A DNA stretch of 64,000 nucleotides from Pegoplata infirma. Lineage: Eukaryota > Arthropoda > Insecta > Diptera > Anthomyiidae. The stretch covers positions 95,624,736-95,688,735 of the forward strand of contig OY992537.1 in assembly GCA_963921195.1 (NCBI GenBank). The letters run 5' to 3'. Position numbers and translations under genes: made by a program. The notes under the pieces were generated by a model that was not told where the DNA came from, did no database searches, and saw nothing but the letters and a program-made list of their open reading frames with translations. The number at the start of each line of letters is the position of its first letter. Position 1 is the first letter of the stretch. This document shows, one piece after another, positions 32,481-44,500 of this stretch.

Positions 32481-33101
32481 CCGAAAGTACACTTTTTGGT
32501 ACTTTTTTATTTCTTGAGGTATAAATAAAACAAACTTTTTTGTTTTTAAATCATTACATTGGTGGAGGGTATTTAAAGATTCGGCACAGCCGAATATAGC
32601 TTTCTTACTTGTTTTGTATTAAATTTACTCACGTGTTTGTAAGTGAGTGTAAGTAGATAAAATATGCTCGAGAGTGTGTGCCGTTAGAAATTTCCTGTCG
32701 TGAGCCCATCTCTAGTTTAAACTTATGCATTTTTTTATAAAATAATTATTTTTTATGTTATTGTAATGCATTATGCATCCAATTATAAATAATACATTAT
32801 TTCAAACTTTCAAATAATACATAATGTAACCAAATATAAGTCATTCATGATTTAATGTTTAGAAATAATATATATGAAATACATTTTTTCCAATAATCAT
32901 GCATTACGTAGCAAATTATTAGTAATGCATTATTTTTCACTTGAAAATAATACGTTGTGAAACAAATGTTTGGTAAGACATCATAAAATAATGCTACAAA
33001 TAAGTTGTATACATTACCTGGTAATGTGTTATATAATCACTACCCATTACCAAAGTTTTGCTGGGAAATGCACGTTTTAGAAAACTTCTATGACTGTTTT
33101 T

Positions 33102-33605
33102 TAGATTCCGACCGAAACCAGTTTTCGAGGCCGAACCGAAACCGAACCGAATATTCGGCCGATAAAGTAATATTCGGCCGAAACCGAACCGAAACCGAAA
33201 CTTAAAAAAAATTACCGCCTGGCATGAATAAAATTATTAAAAAGTTGTTAAAGATAAATATACAGCATATAATGCTTTTAAACCATAGGAATGTTGTATT
33301 TTTGAAAAAAAAAATATGTTTTTTAAAAAATTTACAAAAAAAATGTATATTTCGTTTGAAGATTAGGAGAAAATAATTTTTGAACTGAAACAGTTTTACA
33401 TTTATTGCATAAACTTGTAACATTTTCTTCAATTGAACTGAATCAAGTGTAATGAAATACGAAATCAAAAAATTCAGCGACTTTTTTACATATTTTTTTT
33501 AAATACGAAAAAGTTTCGGTTTCGGCTAATATTCGGCCAAAATTTTGCCGAATACCGAATAGTGGCCGAAACCGAGACCGAAACCGAATATTCGGTCGGA
33601 CTCTA
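33102..33605 (-). mobile_element. hAT-type non-autonomous element TAGAGTCCGACC, copy 3
   Basis: An inverted copy. TAGATTCCGACCG at the left and CGGTCGGACTCTA at the right. The 8-bp target duplication CTGTTTTT lies at 33094-33101 and 33606-33613. Interior similar to copies 1 and 2. Confidence 0.9.
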
Positions 33606-33689
33606 CTGTTTTTGAAAAAATCGTTAAAATGATGCTTTAAAGGAACGATAAAGGGTTAATATGTTCTAAGAAAAGAATCACCATAAAAA

Positions 33690-34020
33690 TTTACTGAAGA
33701 CATCTATGAACATTACTTAGCTCAGATAAAAATTATAAGGACTTCTCGTGAATTTACTAGATTTTGTGCTACCTCCTAATTTACGAGGATTTCTGGTAAA
33801 AATTACGAGGTTTTTTGTAATTTTAAAAGTTTTTTTTAGCAATAAAATTGTAAATTTACAACTTACAAGGAGTTCTCGTGACTTAACTAGATTTTTTTTT
33901 GTAAAATTACCTTGAAAATTTGTACATTTACCAAAAAAATTGTAAAACTACAAAGAAAATTTATATTCTATATTTCTAGTAATTTAACAAGTTTTTTTTT
34001 GTATTATTAGGGAACTCTCA
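33690..34020 (-). repeat. Degenerate TTGTAAAATTAC motif array
   Basis: ATTTACTAGATTTTGTGCTACC and similar segments match, inverted, the body of 18191-18684. Ends not defined. Confidence 0.45.
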
Positions 34021-34639
34021 CTTTTTTGGTCTCAAACCAAATATATTTTCATGTTGAACAGTGTTTTCAACAGGCCCTTAGTATCATATTCTCTAAAAAT
34101 TTAAACCCCACCCTACTAAAAAACCCAAGAAGAAAAAAATATTTTTAAAAAAAATCTTAAAAATTTATATATGTTAATAAAGTGCCGCTGTTAATAAACA
34201 TTACTAAATTATTATAAGACTTAAGACACAAAATAATTTGAATTTTTTATTCTTTTTCTGACACTTATTCTAAAGTTGTGTGGCACTTGAGTTTCCTCAA
34301 GTGTTTATGTTAGTACAAAAACAAAAAATTAAAAAAAAATATTTTTGACATTTTTTCTTATTGAAATGTAAATTGGTGGTTGCACAAGACAACAAGTTTT
34401 AAGTTTCTTATTCTACAGTGTTGATATTTCGTATATTTTTTGTTCGTTAAATATAAAATAGCTCAAGGGGAATCCTTGTTAAGCAGGCAATGCAATAAGC
34501 AAGTGTTAACAAGTATAAGCACAAAAAAAAAATAGGCCAAAAAGCACACATGTTGCCCCATGGAATTGTTAAATCTTTTAAGGTTTCATAACAAAGTTAA
34601 ACCAAAAAAATATTTAAGGAAACTATTATTAGGGTCTGA

Positions 34640-34850
34640 CTGAATATATTGCTTCCGCAATAATGTGGTATTTGGCCTTGGCAAGGTAGGAAAAACCCGA
34701 AATTGTTTACAAATTTCAAATAGCGATATCTTGATCACCGGGCGCCACGGGTTAACTTAATCCGATCAGCCTCAAATATGTACCACATAAGTCTTAGGTT
34801 AATGGAAATGAAAATTTGCTCGGAAATCCAAAATCGAAATTGGATTTTAA
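34640..34850 (-). repeat. Dispersed repeat fragment, family E right part
   Basis: GTACCACATAAGTCTTAGGTT and the CCGATCAGCCTCAAATATG block are inverse to 6030-6095. Fragment only. Confidence 0.45.
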
Positions 34851-35640
34851 TCAAAATTTGTTGAAATTTAATAAAATTTGTTGAAATGAACAATTACTTA
34901 AAGTATTTAAATTTCAGTTTAATTTGTTTAGATTTACTGAAATTTTATGAATTCTAGGTAAACTTTTTGAAATTTGTTGAAATTTTGTAAAATTTTTGAA
35001 ATATGTTGAAATTTGTCAAATTTGTCGAAATTTTGTCAAATTTGTCGAAATTTACTAAAATTTTTTGAAATTTAGTAAAATTTGTGGAAATTTAGTAAAA
35101 TTTGTTGAAATTTAGTAAAATTTGTTGAAATTTAGTAAATTTTTTTTGAAATTTAGTAAAATTTGTTGAAATTTAGTAAAATTTAGTTTTAGCAAAAGTT
35201 TTTAAAACTAAAAAAAAAATAAATAAAGAAAAAAACTGTTTATATTTATAAATACTTCGCAAAATTTAGTAAAATTTGTTAAATTTCAATCAAATTTGTT
35301 AAAATTTACTAAAGTTTGTTTTAAATTACCAAAAATTTGTTGAAATTTAATAAAATTTGTTGAAATAAACTAATATTTGCTAAAACAAACTAATGTTTGC
35401 TAAAATTAACTAAAAGTTGCTGAAATTCAGTTTAATTTGTTAAAATTTATTAAAATTTTTTTGCAGTTTTTTGTTAAAATTGTACTAAAAGAACAATGAA
35501 ATTAAGAGAAAACAATTGTTAAATTTAATTAAGATTTCGCAAAATAATGCCAAATTTGAGGAAATTTAATCAATTTGGTAAAATTTACTAAACTTTGGCA
35601 ATAATAATTAAATTTCATAACAAAATTGTTATGAAATTTA
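34850..35640. repeat. 20-bp satellite GAAATTTAGTAAAATTTGTT, block 1
   Basis: Tandem diverged units of about 20 bp. The same satellite resumes at 46560. The 11-kb segment between the blocks holds two palindromic elements and a LINE. Confidence 0.8.
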
Positions 35641-36552
35641 AAGTTCAAATGCGATTTTCTCGAAAAAAAAAAGATGAACGTGTTTCTGTTTTTTTTTGTG
35701 TGGATGGACAAACATCTAAACTTTTAAAAAAATAAATAAAAAAGAAAAAAAAAAGTGGCCGGATTTTTGATAAATTGACTTTTTTAAAAAATGGAAAATT
35801 TCAGAACGGGTTCTGAAAATTTTCCAAAAAAAAAAATTTTAGTCGATAGCCCATACAAAACTATATAAGAACGTGAATTTTTGACATTGTGGTGCATTCC
35901 GTTTTAATGTGATAAATATTTAATCAAGGCAACTCGCCACAAATTTTACCATTTTCCCAATATTTGACCACGCCTCCTAAGCCCAGTTTTTGAAAATTTG
36001 AGAAACCAAAAACGCAATTTTCTTAGTTACATATAGGGCTATCGAAACAACCTATTCAGAAATTTACGGGACACATGTTTTTCTGTAGCGGGACATTTGG
36101 TGTGGAATGCCTCATATAGAGTTTTATTGACTACTAGCTGTTTTGCACCCGGCGTTGCCCGGGTTGAAAAAAATATTATGTAATGAATGAGTTTTTTATT
36201 AGTCAGTTTATCTACTTCTTCGTAGCTTTTCACTGGTAAATATAAACCTATTCATGAGGTTTAGTAAATTTTTTTTTTCGATTTTGCTTAGCGTCGGGAA
36301 CATGGTTATACGTGTTCCTCCGTCATGGGAACAAACCTAATATTAATGTATTTCTTAAATGGCTTTTAAAAGGAACCTAAACATCAATAAAGATATAACT
36401 TTTACTGTAGTTCAAGTGGGTGTGGCATTTAACGCATTTAGTTCAATTTTGGTCTCATGTGACCTATAGTTCCCCTATTGGTTAGCACGTGAAGAAATTT
36501 GCAATTAAATTTGCTCAACTCTCACTAAAGTACAAAGGGGCGTGCCATTATA

Positions 36553-36822
36553 TCGCTCATTTACTTGTATAGTGTCATAACTCAAAATATGTCGTTTTTG
36601 GGTAAACAATACAGAATTATTTGTTATATCTTGCTTTATATTGTGTCAAAAATTCGTAGTAATATCTTTCAAACTCACCGTTTGAGAAGAGTACACGCCA
36701 TTATAACATTTTCTATGTACGAGCCTTTTGCAATGCAAACCAAGTTTCAATTGTAAACTTTAAACAGGTTTTCTGTAAAATCAAACATTTTGCGTTATGA
36801 CACTATACAAGTAAATGAGCGA
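36553..36822 (+). mobile_element. 270-bp TA-flanked element TCGCTCATTTACTTGT, copy 2
   Basis: Nearly perfect inverted termini of about 36 bp (TCGCTCATTTACTTGTATAG...), flanked by TA. The opposite arm of the palindrome near 41050 is unoccupied: its inverse reads CGTGCCATTATATGCCTTTT, as expected for a single TA. The exact boundaries come from that comparison. Confidence 0.9.
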
Positions 36823-38099
36823 TATGTCTTTTTATAAATCGCTCTATTATGTTGAAGATTTCGTTGAAATCGGCTCAACCGTTTTCAGGTTCTGATATCG
36901 CAAATAGTTCGCGCTCAGTTAATTCTAACAGTAGTATTTAAAGGAGTTGGTTAAGCCGTTTTTGCATGATAGCAAATAAGCCAGAAATAGCGTTATGTAT
37001 ATTACAAATTGACGTGCCATTTTACTTCCATTTGTCTAATCGCGGGCTAATATGGCATATCGTTCAACGGGAAACAGGAAAATATATTTTTTTTAATTTA
37101 ATACAAAGGGTTGCGGCATTTTAAGCCCCTTTTCCCGATCGCCATGGTAAATACCATCTGTGGTGAACATTTGATTAAAATTGGTTTCACCATTAACGCG
37201 TGAGTACGGATGAGACAGAAATAAATTTCAATGTATTACAAAGACACATAGCAATTCACACCTTTGTCTGGTCGTGTCTATAGTTTCCGCCTCAATAAGT
37301 ACTAACTAACTGTGGTGAAAATTATAATAACATCAGGTTCACCGTTTAAGCGTGATTACGGAAAGGCAAAATGAACTTTCAGTACATTGCAAAAGGATTG
37401 GCAGTTGATGCCATACTAAAGTTCCCTCCTCTGTTAATACTATCTATGCAAAAAATTTTGTTAAAACCGGTTTAGTCGTTAAAGCGTTATTAAGGAACAT
37501 GCAGAAACACTTTCAGTATAGTACAAATGCGAGTGTCAATTTACGCCCCTTTTGTCCAAACGCGCTCTATTTTAATCTATAGTTCCCGCCTCGATGGTAA
37601 ATATTTCATTTAATTTTAGACAGAAATAGCGTTCAATAAAATAAAGAGAAGCGTGCTATTTTATTTTTTATTAAAATCGGTATAGTCGTTTAAGCATGAT
37701 TACGGAACATGCAGAAAAAACTTTCAGTATAGTACAAAGGGGCGTGGCATTTTCCGCCCCTTTGTCTATAAGCGCTCTATTAGAATCTATAGTTTCTTTG
37801 ATAAAAATATCATTAAAATCGGTTCAGCCCTTTATACGTGATAACGGAACAGGAAGAAATAAATTTTAATGTAATACAAAGGGGCATGGTATTTTACGAC
37901 CCTTTTTTCTATCGCCCTCTATTGTGGCTCATAGTTTTCGCTTCGGTTAATACTGTATGTGGTGAACAATACATGAAGTTCAGCTGTTGAAGCGTTATTT
38001 GGAAATAACTTTTAGTTCAATAAAAAGGGGCGCGGCATTTTACGCCCCTTTTTTCGATCGCCCTCTATTGTTGATCATAGTTTCCGGCTCGGTTAGTAC

Positions 38100-38800
38100 T
38101 ATCTGTGGTAAAAATGTCAGTGAAATCGCTTAAATCACTTTTCAGTGATTGCAGGACAGGCAGATATAGTTTCAATACAAAACAAACGGGCGTGGCATTT
38201 TACGCCTATTTTTCCGATCGCGGATTTTTTTGGCCTATAGTTCTCGGCTCGGTTAGTACTATCCGTGGTGAAAATTTCATGAAAATCGGTTTAGCCGTTT
38301 TTCCGTTATTGCCAGACAGGCAGATATAGCCTTAGCATGGTACATAGGGGCGTGGCATTTTACGCCCCTTTGTCCGATCGCGGTCGCTTATGGCCTGTAG
38401 TTCCCGTCTAGGTTAGTACTATCTGTGGTGAAAATTTCATGAAAATCGGTCATACGTTTTTCTGTTATTGCCGTACAGGCAGATATAGCTTTAGCATGGT
38501 ACAAAGGGGCGTGGCATTTTACGCCCCTTTGTCCGATCGCGGTCGCTTATGGCCTATAGTTCCCGCCTCGGTTAGTACTATCTGTGGTGAAAATTTCATG
38601 AAAATCGGTCATACGTTTTTCTGTTATTGCCGTACAGGCAGATATAGCTTTAGCATGGTACAAAGGGGCGTGGCATTTTACGCCCCTTTGTCCGATCGCG
38701 GTCGCTTATGGCCAATAGTTCCCGCCTCGGTTAGTACTATCTTTGGTGAAAATTTCATGAAAATCGGTTAAGCCGTTCTGTACTTATTGCGGAACAGACA
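38100..38800 (+). repeat. About 160-bp tandem units, left inner arm
   Basis: CGTGGCATTTTACGCCCCTT recurs at about 38351, 38510 and 38669. The last units are nearly identical, so the homogenised units sit next to the palindrome centre. A (CAGA)n run ends the array at 38797-38840. Confidence 0.85.
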
Positions 38801-39069
38801 GACAGACAGATAGACAGACAGAAAGACAGACAGACAGACAAACCAACAATCAGATTTATAATATTAATAGGGATTAACTAAATAAATTTAACATTAAAAG
38901 TTTTTCTGAAGATAATTATAACTGGATAATATGAAACTAGTAAGAAACAAACCAGGATGTCTTAAATTTTTAGAAAAATTTAAATTTTTCTTTCACACTT
39001 TTCTCAATTCAAAAACCATATATAACAAATCAAAAAATTATCCCTATTAATTAATATTATAAATCTGAT

Positions 39070-40400
39070 TGTTGGTTTGTCTGTCTGTCTGTCTTTCTGT
39101 CTGTCTATCTGTCTGTCTGTCTGTTCCGCAATAAGTAAAGAACGGCTTAACCGATTTTTATGAAATTTTCACCACAGATAGTACTAACCGAGGCGGGAAC
39201 TATAGGCCATAAGAGACCGCTATCGGACAAAGGGGCGTAAAATGCCATGCCCCTTTGTACCATGCTGAAGCTATATCTGCCTGTCCGGCAATAACAGAAA
39301 AACGGCTTAACCGATTTTCATGAAATTTTCACCACAGATAATATTAACCGAGGCGGGAACTATAGGCCATAAGCGACCGCGATCAGACAAAGGGCCGTAA
39401 AATGCCACGCCCCTTTGTACTATGCTGAAGCCTGTTCTGCCTGTTCCGCAATAAGTAAAGAACGGCTTAACCCATTTTCATGAAATTTTCACCACAGATA
39501 GTACTAACCGAGGCGGGAACTATAAGCAGTAAGCGACAGCGATCGGACAAAGGGGCTTAAAATGACACGCCCCTTTGTACCGTGCTGAAGCTATATCTGC
39601 CTGTTCCGCAATAAGTAAAGAACGGCTTCACCCATTTTCATGAAATTTTCACCACAGATAATACTAACCGAGGCGGGAACTATAGGCCATAAGCGACAGC
39701 GATCGGATAAAGGGGCGTAAAAAGCCACGCCCCTTTGTACCATGCTGAAGCTATATCTGCCTGTTCCGCAATAAGTAAAGAACGGCTTAACCCATTTTCA
39801 TGAAATTTTCACCACAGATAGTACTAACCGAGGCGGGAACTAGGCCATAAGCGACCGCGATCGGACTAAGGGGTGTAAAATGCAACGCCCCTTTGTACCA
39901 TGTTAAAGCTATATCTGCCTGTCCGGCAATAACGGAAAAACGGCTGAATCGATTTTCATGAAATTTTCACCAGAGATAGGCGGAAACAATAGGCCAAAAA
40001 AATCCGCGATCGGAAAAAATGGGGGTAAAATGCCACGCCCCTTTGTACTATACAGAAACTATGTCTGCCTGTTCCGCAATCACTGAAAAGCGATTTTACC
40101 GATTTCACTGAAATTTTTACCACAGATAGTACTAACCGAGGCGGAAACTAAGAGCCACAATAGAGGGCGATCGAAACAAGGGGCGTAAAATGTCACGCCC
40201 CTTTTTTTACACTGAAAGTTATTTCTTGCTTTTCCGCAATTACGCTTAAACGGCTGAGCTGATTTTCATGAAATTTTCACCACAGATAGTATTAACCGAA
40301 GCGAAAACAATGAGCCACAATAGAGGGCGATCAAAAAAAGAAGGCGTGAAATGGCACGCCCCTTTGTATTACATTGAAAGTTATTTCTTCCTGTTCCGTA
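39070..40400 (-). repeat. About 160-bp tandem units, right inner arm
   Basis: Inverse of the left array. AAAGGGGCGTAAAATGCCA-type landmarks recur at about 160-bp steps from 39228. The array has more units than the left arm, so the arms are unequal. Confidence 0.85.
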
Positions 40401-41538
40401 ATCACGCATAAACGGCTGAACCGATTTTAGTTAAATTTTTACCAATGATAGTACTAACCGAGGCGAAAACTATAGATTATAAATAGAGCGCATTTGCACA
40501 AAGAGGCGGAAAATACCACGCCTCTTTGACACGCCCCTTTGTACTATACTGAACGTTTTTTCTGAATGTTCCTGAATGATCATGCGACTATACCGATTTT
40601 AATAAAAAATAAAATAGCACGCCCCTTTTTATTTTATTAGGTTAGGTATGTTCCTTATTAACGCTTAAACGACTAAACCGATTTTAACAAAACATTTTCC
40701 AAAGACAGTACTAACAGAGGCGGGAACTTTAGTCTGTATCAACTGCAACGCCTTTTGCTATGTACTGAAAGTCTTTTCTGCCTTTACGTAATCACGCTTA
40801 AACGGCGAACCCGATGTTATTATAATTTTTACCACAGCTATTTAGAACTTATTGAGGCGGAAACTATAGACAATTTATTTTTGTCTGATCCGTACTCACG
40901 CGTTAACGGTAAAACAAATTTAAATAAAATTTTCACAATAGATGGTATTTACCGTGTCGATCGGGCCAAGGGGCTTAAAATGCCGCATTTTTTCCCTGTA
41001 TAATGGCACGCCACTTTGTAGGCAATATTAAACAGCGACTGATAAAAAGGCATATAATGGCACGCCCCTTTGTACTTTAGTGAAAGTTATGTCTGCCTGT
41101 TCCGCGAACGTGGACAAACTGCTGAGCAAATTTAATTGCAATTTTTTTCACGAGCTAACCAATAGGGGAACTATAGGTCACATGAGACCAAAATTTAACT
41201 AAATGCGTTAAATGCCACTCCCACTTGAACTACAGTGAAAGTTATGTCTTTATTGAAGTTTTCACCACATAAAGTGCTAACCGAGGAGGGAACTGTAGGT
41301 TCCTTTTAAAAGCCATTAAAGAAATAAATTAATAAATATTAAAGAAATACATTAATATTAGGATTGTTCCCATGACGGAGGAACACATACATCCCATGTT
41401 CCCCACGCTGAGAAAAATCAAAAAAATCGACCAAACCTCAAGTCACGAAGCAGTAATTAAACTGACTAATAAATAACTCATTGATTATATATGTTTTTCT
41501 ACCCGGGCAACGCCGGGTGCAAAACAGCTAGTAATACA

Positions 41539-44500
41539 TTTTTTTTTTTTTTTTTTTTGACTTAACCAACACTCAGGGGATGTCCCCTATAAATGCAGTG
41601 CATTGTGTTGATAATTAGGAAAATAGGTTATGGGAGGGAGGATAGAGGGAGTAGTGTTTGTGGATATTTGATTTGAACTTTTCCAAATTGTAGTTGACAG
41701 GGAAGACCTCTACAGGAAGTATATTCCACATACGGATAGTTCGGCTTATAAATGAATTTTCTCTGTAATGCGTTGTGCGGTACACTGGGCAATCGACAAC
41801 AAATGGATGAGCCCTACTAGACAAGCGAGTATTCCGAACAAAAACCCGTGCTCGGGGAATAAGTTCGCTTATCTCAGCAGAACACTTACCATGATAATAT
41901 CGATAGAACAGTGTTACACAACCCACATTCCGACGATGCTCCAAAGAGTCAATAGAGTTGGATACCCTACTGTCATTGATTAGCTTCGACGCCCTCCTTT
42001 GAACACGGTCCAGAAGCTTCAGAATAGACTCTGAAGCCCCTGCCCATATATGGGAGTTGTATTCCATCTTCGGCCGGATATAGGTGGTATAAATATTAAG
42101 GAGATCAGTAGGAGTGAAGTAGTTCTTGCACCGTTTTAAGAAACCAAGACACTTGAATGCTTCTTTCGACACTTGAAAAACATGTTTATTCCAACGGACA
42201 TCACACTGGATTTTCATGCCCAGAACATCAAGAGAATCTGATTCCTCAATATCGATACCACCAATAGATACAGACGACAATGTTGGTTCCACAATACGTC
42301 TATGGGTCAACATACAACATTGGGTCTTGCGTGCATTAAAATCGACCCTATTCGCAAGACCCCATTCAGAGATTGTCAACAGGTCCTGATTGAGAGTGTC
42401 ATTCATAATCTGCCGCACGCGCCCAACCTCTACAAGGCTTGGCCTATGATCGAAGGAAAATGAATGACAAATGTTGCTGTCGTCTGCAAAAGAGTAGATA
42501 GGGTTGAAAGTTTGACTAAGAAGGTCATTAATAAAGATAAGAAAAAGAGTAGGAGAAAGAACGGAACCTTGCGGTACTCCAGAGTTAAGTCGAAACCTAT
42601 GCGATGACACCCCATCAACAACAACACGTATACTTCGGTCTCGGAGGAAACTCAATATAAATCGAGAGAAATCACTGCTTACACCAAAGGCAATGAGTTT
42701 AGATATAAGTGCGTCGTGCCACACACGATCGAAAGCCTTGGAAATATCCAAAGCAACCACCTTACTTTCACCAAATTGGTGGATAGAACGACTCCAACGT
42801 TCCGAAAGAAACGCCATCAAGTCTCTCGTAGAGCGACGTTTACGGAAGCCATACTGTCGGTCACTGAAAAGTGAGTTTGACTATAAATAGTCAACAAGAT
42901 GGTGATTTACCATGCTCTCCATCACCTTCGAGAGCGTAGAACAAATAGATATGGGGCGATAGTTCTCGGGTTTTGAAGACGCACCTTTCTTAGGGATCGG
43001 TTGAACGTTAGCCACTTTCCAGCAGGAGGGGTAGGTACCCTTACGTAACGAAAAGCTAAAAAGGTTTGCCAATGGACGGGCTAACGCCGATGAGCACTGC
43101 TTTAAAACCAGTGCTGGAATGCCATCGGGTCCCGGTGACTTATTTACGTTGAGATCTTCAAGAACCCTTTTAACTGCACGAGCTCGAAAAAATATCTTGG
43201 GCATAGTACTGGATACTCTTTCAAGTTCTGGCAGTGGTTGATCGCCTTCCGGCAAGAACGAATTTCTTGCAAATAAATCAGCGAAAAGGTTAGCCTTATC
43301 AACCGGGTCAGTGAACACTTGGTCATCTTTTATAAGGGTCGGGATAGAAGAACTAGCATTGTCCCTTACTCTCTTTACGAATGACCAAAAGCTCTTACTA
43401 CCCCGAGGGGCAGAAAGAACTTTAGCACGGAGACGCTGTTCGTAGAGAAGCTTCTCGCGTCTCAGTACCCTGGCACAATTTGTTCTCGCCTGCTTGCGCA
43501 GCATATCAGAATTGTCGTTTTTGTCGTCCCGCCAATTCCTGAATGCTTCCTCTTTAGATCTAACTGCATTCCTGCAAGTCTGGTTAAACCAACACTTATC
43601 CTTTGACTTAACCGAAATTAGCTTTGATGGAATAAATTTCTTCATTCCAAGCATTATCACATTACCCACCATTTCAGCCGCGGCATCGACGTTACCGTCA
43701 AGGAAACAGAGTTTCCAGTTGAATTGCCGGAAAAATTCATTAAGTTCTACCCAACGAGCCTTTTCGTAAATGTAAACCGAGCGTTTAGTAGCTGGTCGAA
43801 AAACGCTCTGAAGTGCCGAGTACGAAAAGGATGCTGAAATAGTGCTATGATCTGAGTTACCAAGAGGATCAAGTACTTTTACTTCATACTTTTCAGGGTG
43901 TGAAGTAAGAAAAAGGTCGAGAGTATTTTGCTGTTGCCCTTCAACACACGCATTGTGTGTTGGTTCGTCCACTAGTTGCGTCAGGTGGTTGTGCGCTGCG
44001 AAAAGCTCAACGTATTGGCCATCGGGAGTGGTATGGCTGGAATGGCGTAGCCAAGAAGAATTGTGAACGTTGAAGTCCCCAGCGACGACTACTTCAGCGC
44101 TCGGACAACTCGCAAGTATTTCGGTGATGTTATCAGACAAAGTGTCAAAGCCATTAAAGGTATCCTCCCCTGTTGCATTTGGACTCCTGTAAAGGAATCC
44201 GAAATATAATGCGTGTGACCCTATCCCAAACTTAACCCAAAGACAGTTAAATTTGGGATCACTAGTGCCCAGGCGTCCCTGGCACTGATACACGACATCA
44301 TTTCTGACGTATACCGCAAGGCCCCTATGGAAGATAAAAAGCGATAGAAGGTGATAACCAGGTAAGTGAAAATCCTGTGGATCAGCATCCTCACTTACCT
44401 GGGTCTCACATAAGGCGAAAATATTCGGCCGATGGAAACGAATGTGAGCATATACAGACAGAAAATTCGCCCTAAGCCCACGTATATTACAGAAGTCTAA

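Larger units (their letters stand above)
29831..32613 (+). mobile_element. Giant ATACCCTCC dispersed element, copy 6
   Basis: The left end ATACCCTCCACTCTGGTGAT and the right end GGTGGAGGGTATTTAAAGAT, with hairpin ATTCGGC-tg-GCCGAAT and CTTACTTGTTTT, define one element. Its interior has expanded: a (GTCT)n run at about 29967-30075, a 145-bp satellite at 30735-31640 and a 16-bp satellite at 31690-32480. It is about 4.5 times longer than copy 1. Confidence 0.65.
29547..33064. mobile_element. Element with CCCAGCAAAACTT ends enclosing an ATACCCTCC giant
   Basis: CCCAGCAAAACTTAGATTACC lies at the left, and its inverse-type end GGTAATG...AAGTTTTGCTGGG at the right. Inner parts carry repeated AAGGTATAAAATA motifs at the left and AATGCATTATG/AATAATACAT motifs at the right. 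It encloses the 2.8-kb element at 29831-32613. Confidence 0.5.
36133..41532. mobile_element. 5.4-kb inverted dimer (giant palindrome) of a dispersed repeat
   Basis: It starts ACTAGCTGTTTTGCACCCGG and ends with the inverse. Arms of about 2.7 and 2.5 kb run inwards through the same landmarks (GAACACGTA/GAGGAACAC, GGGGCGTGGCATTTTACGCC, GTTAGTACTATCTGTGGTGA, TTTCATGAAAATCGGT). They end in (CAGA)n / (GTCT)n followed by AACCAACAATCAGATTTATA. The arms meet across about 165 bp near 38870-39040. Innermost units repeat every 160 bp or so. Short frames through the tandem units are artefacts. Superfamily unknown. Confidence 0.85.

Noticed and set aside
38105..38771. Repeating open frames in the palindrome arm
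   Set aside because: They follow the 160-bp tandem units and reappear as units multiply. No protein motif, and the opposite arm is broken.
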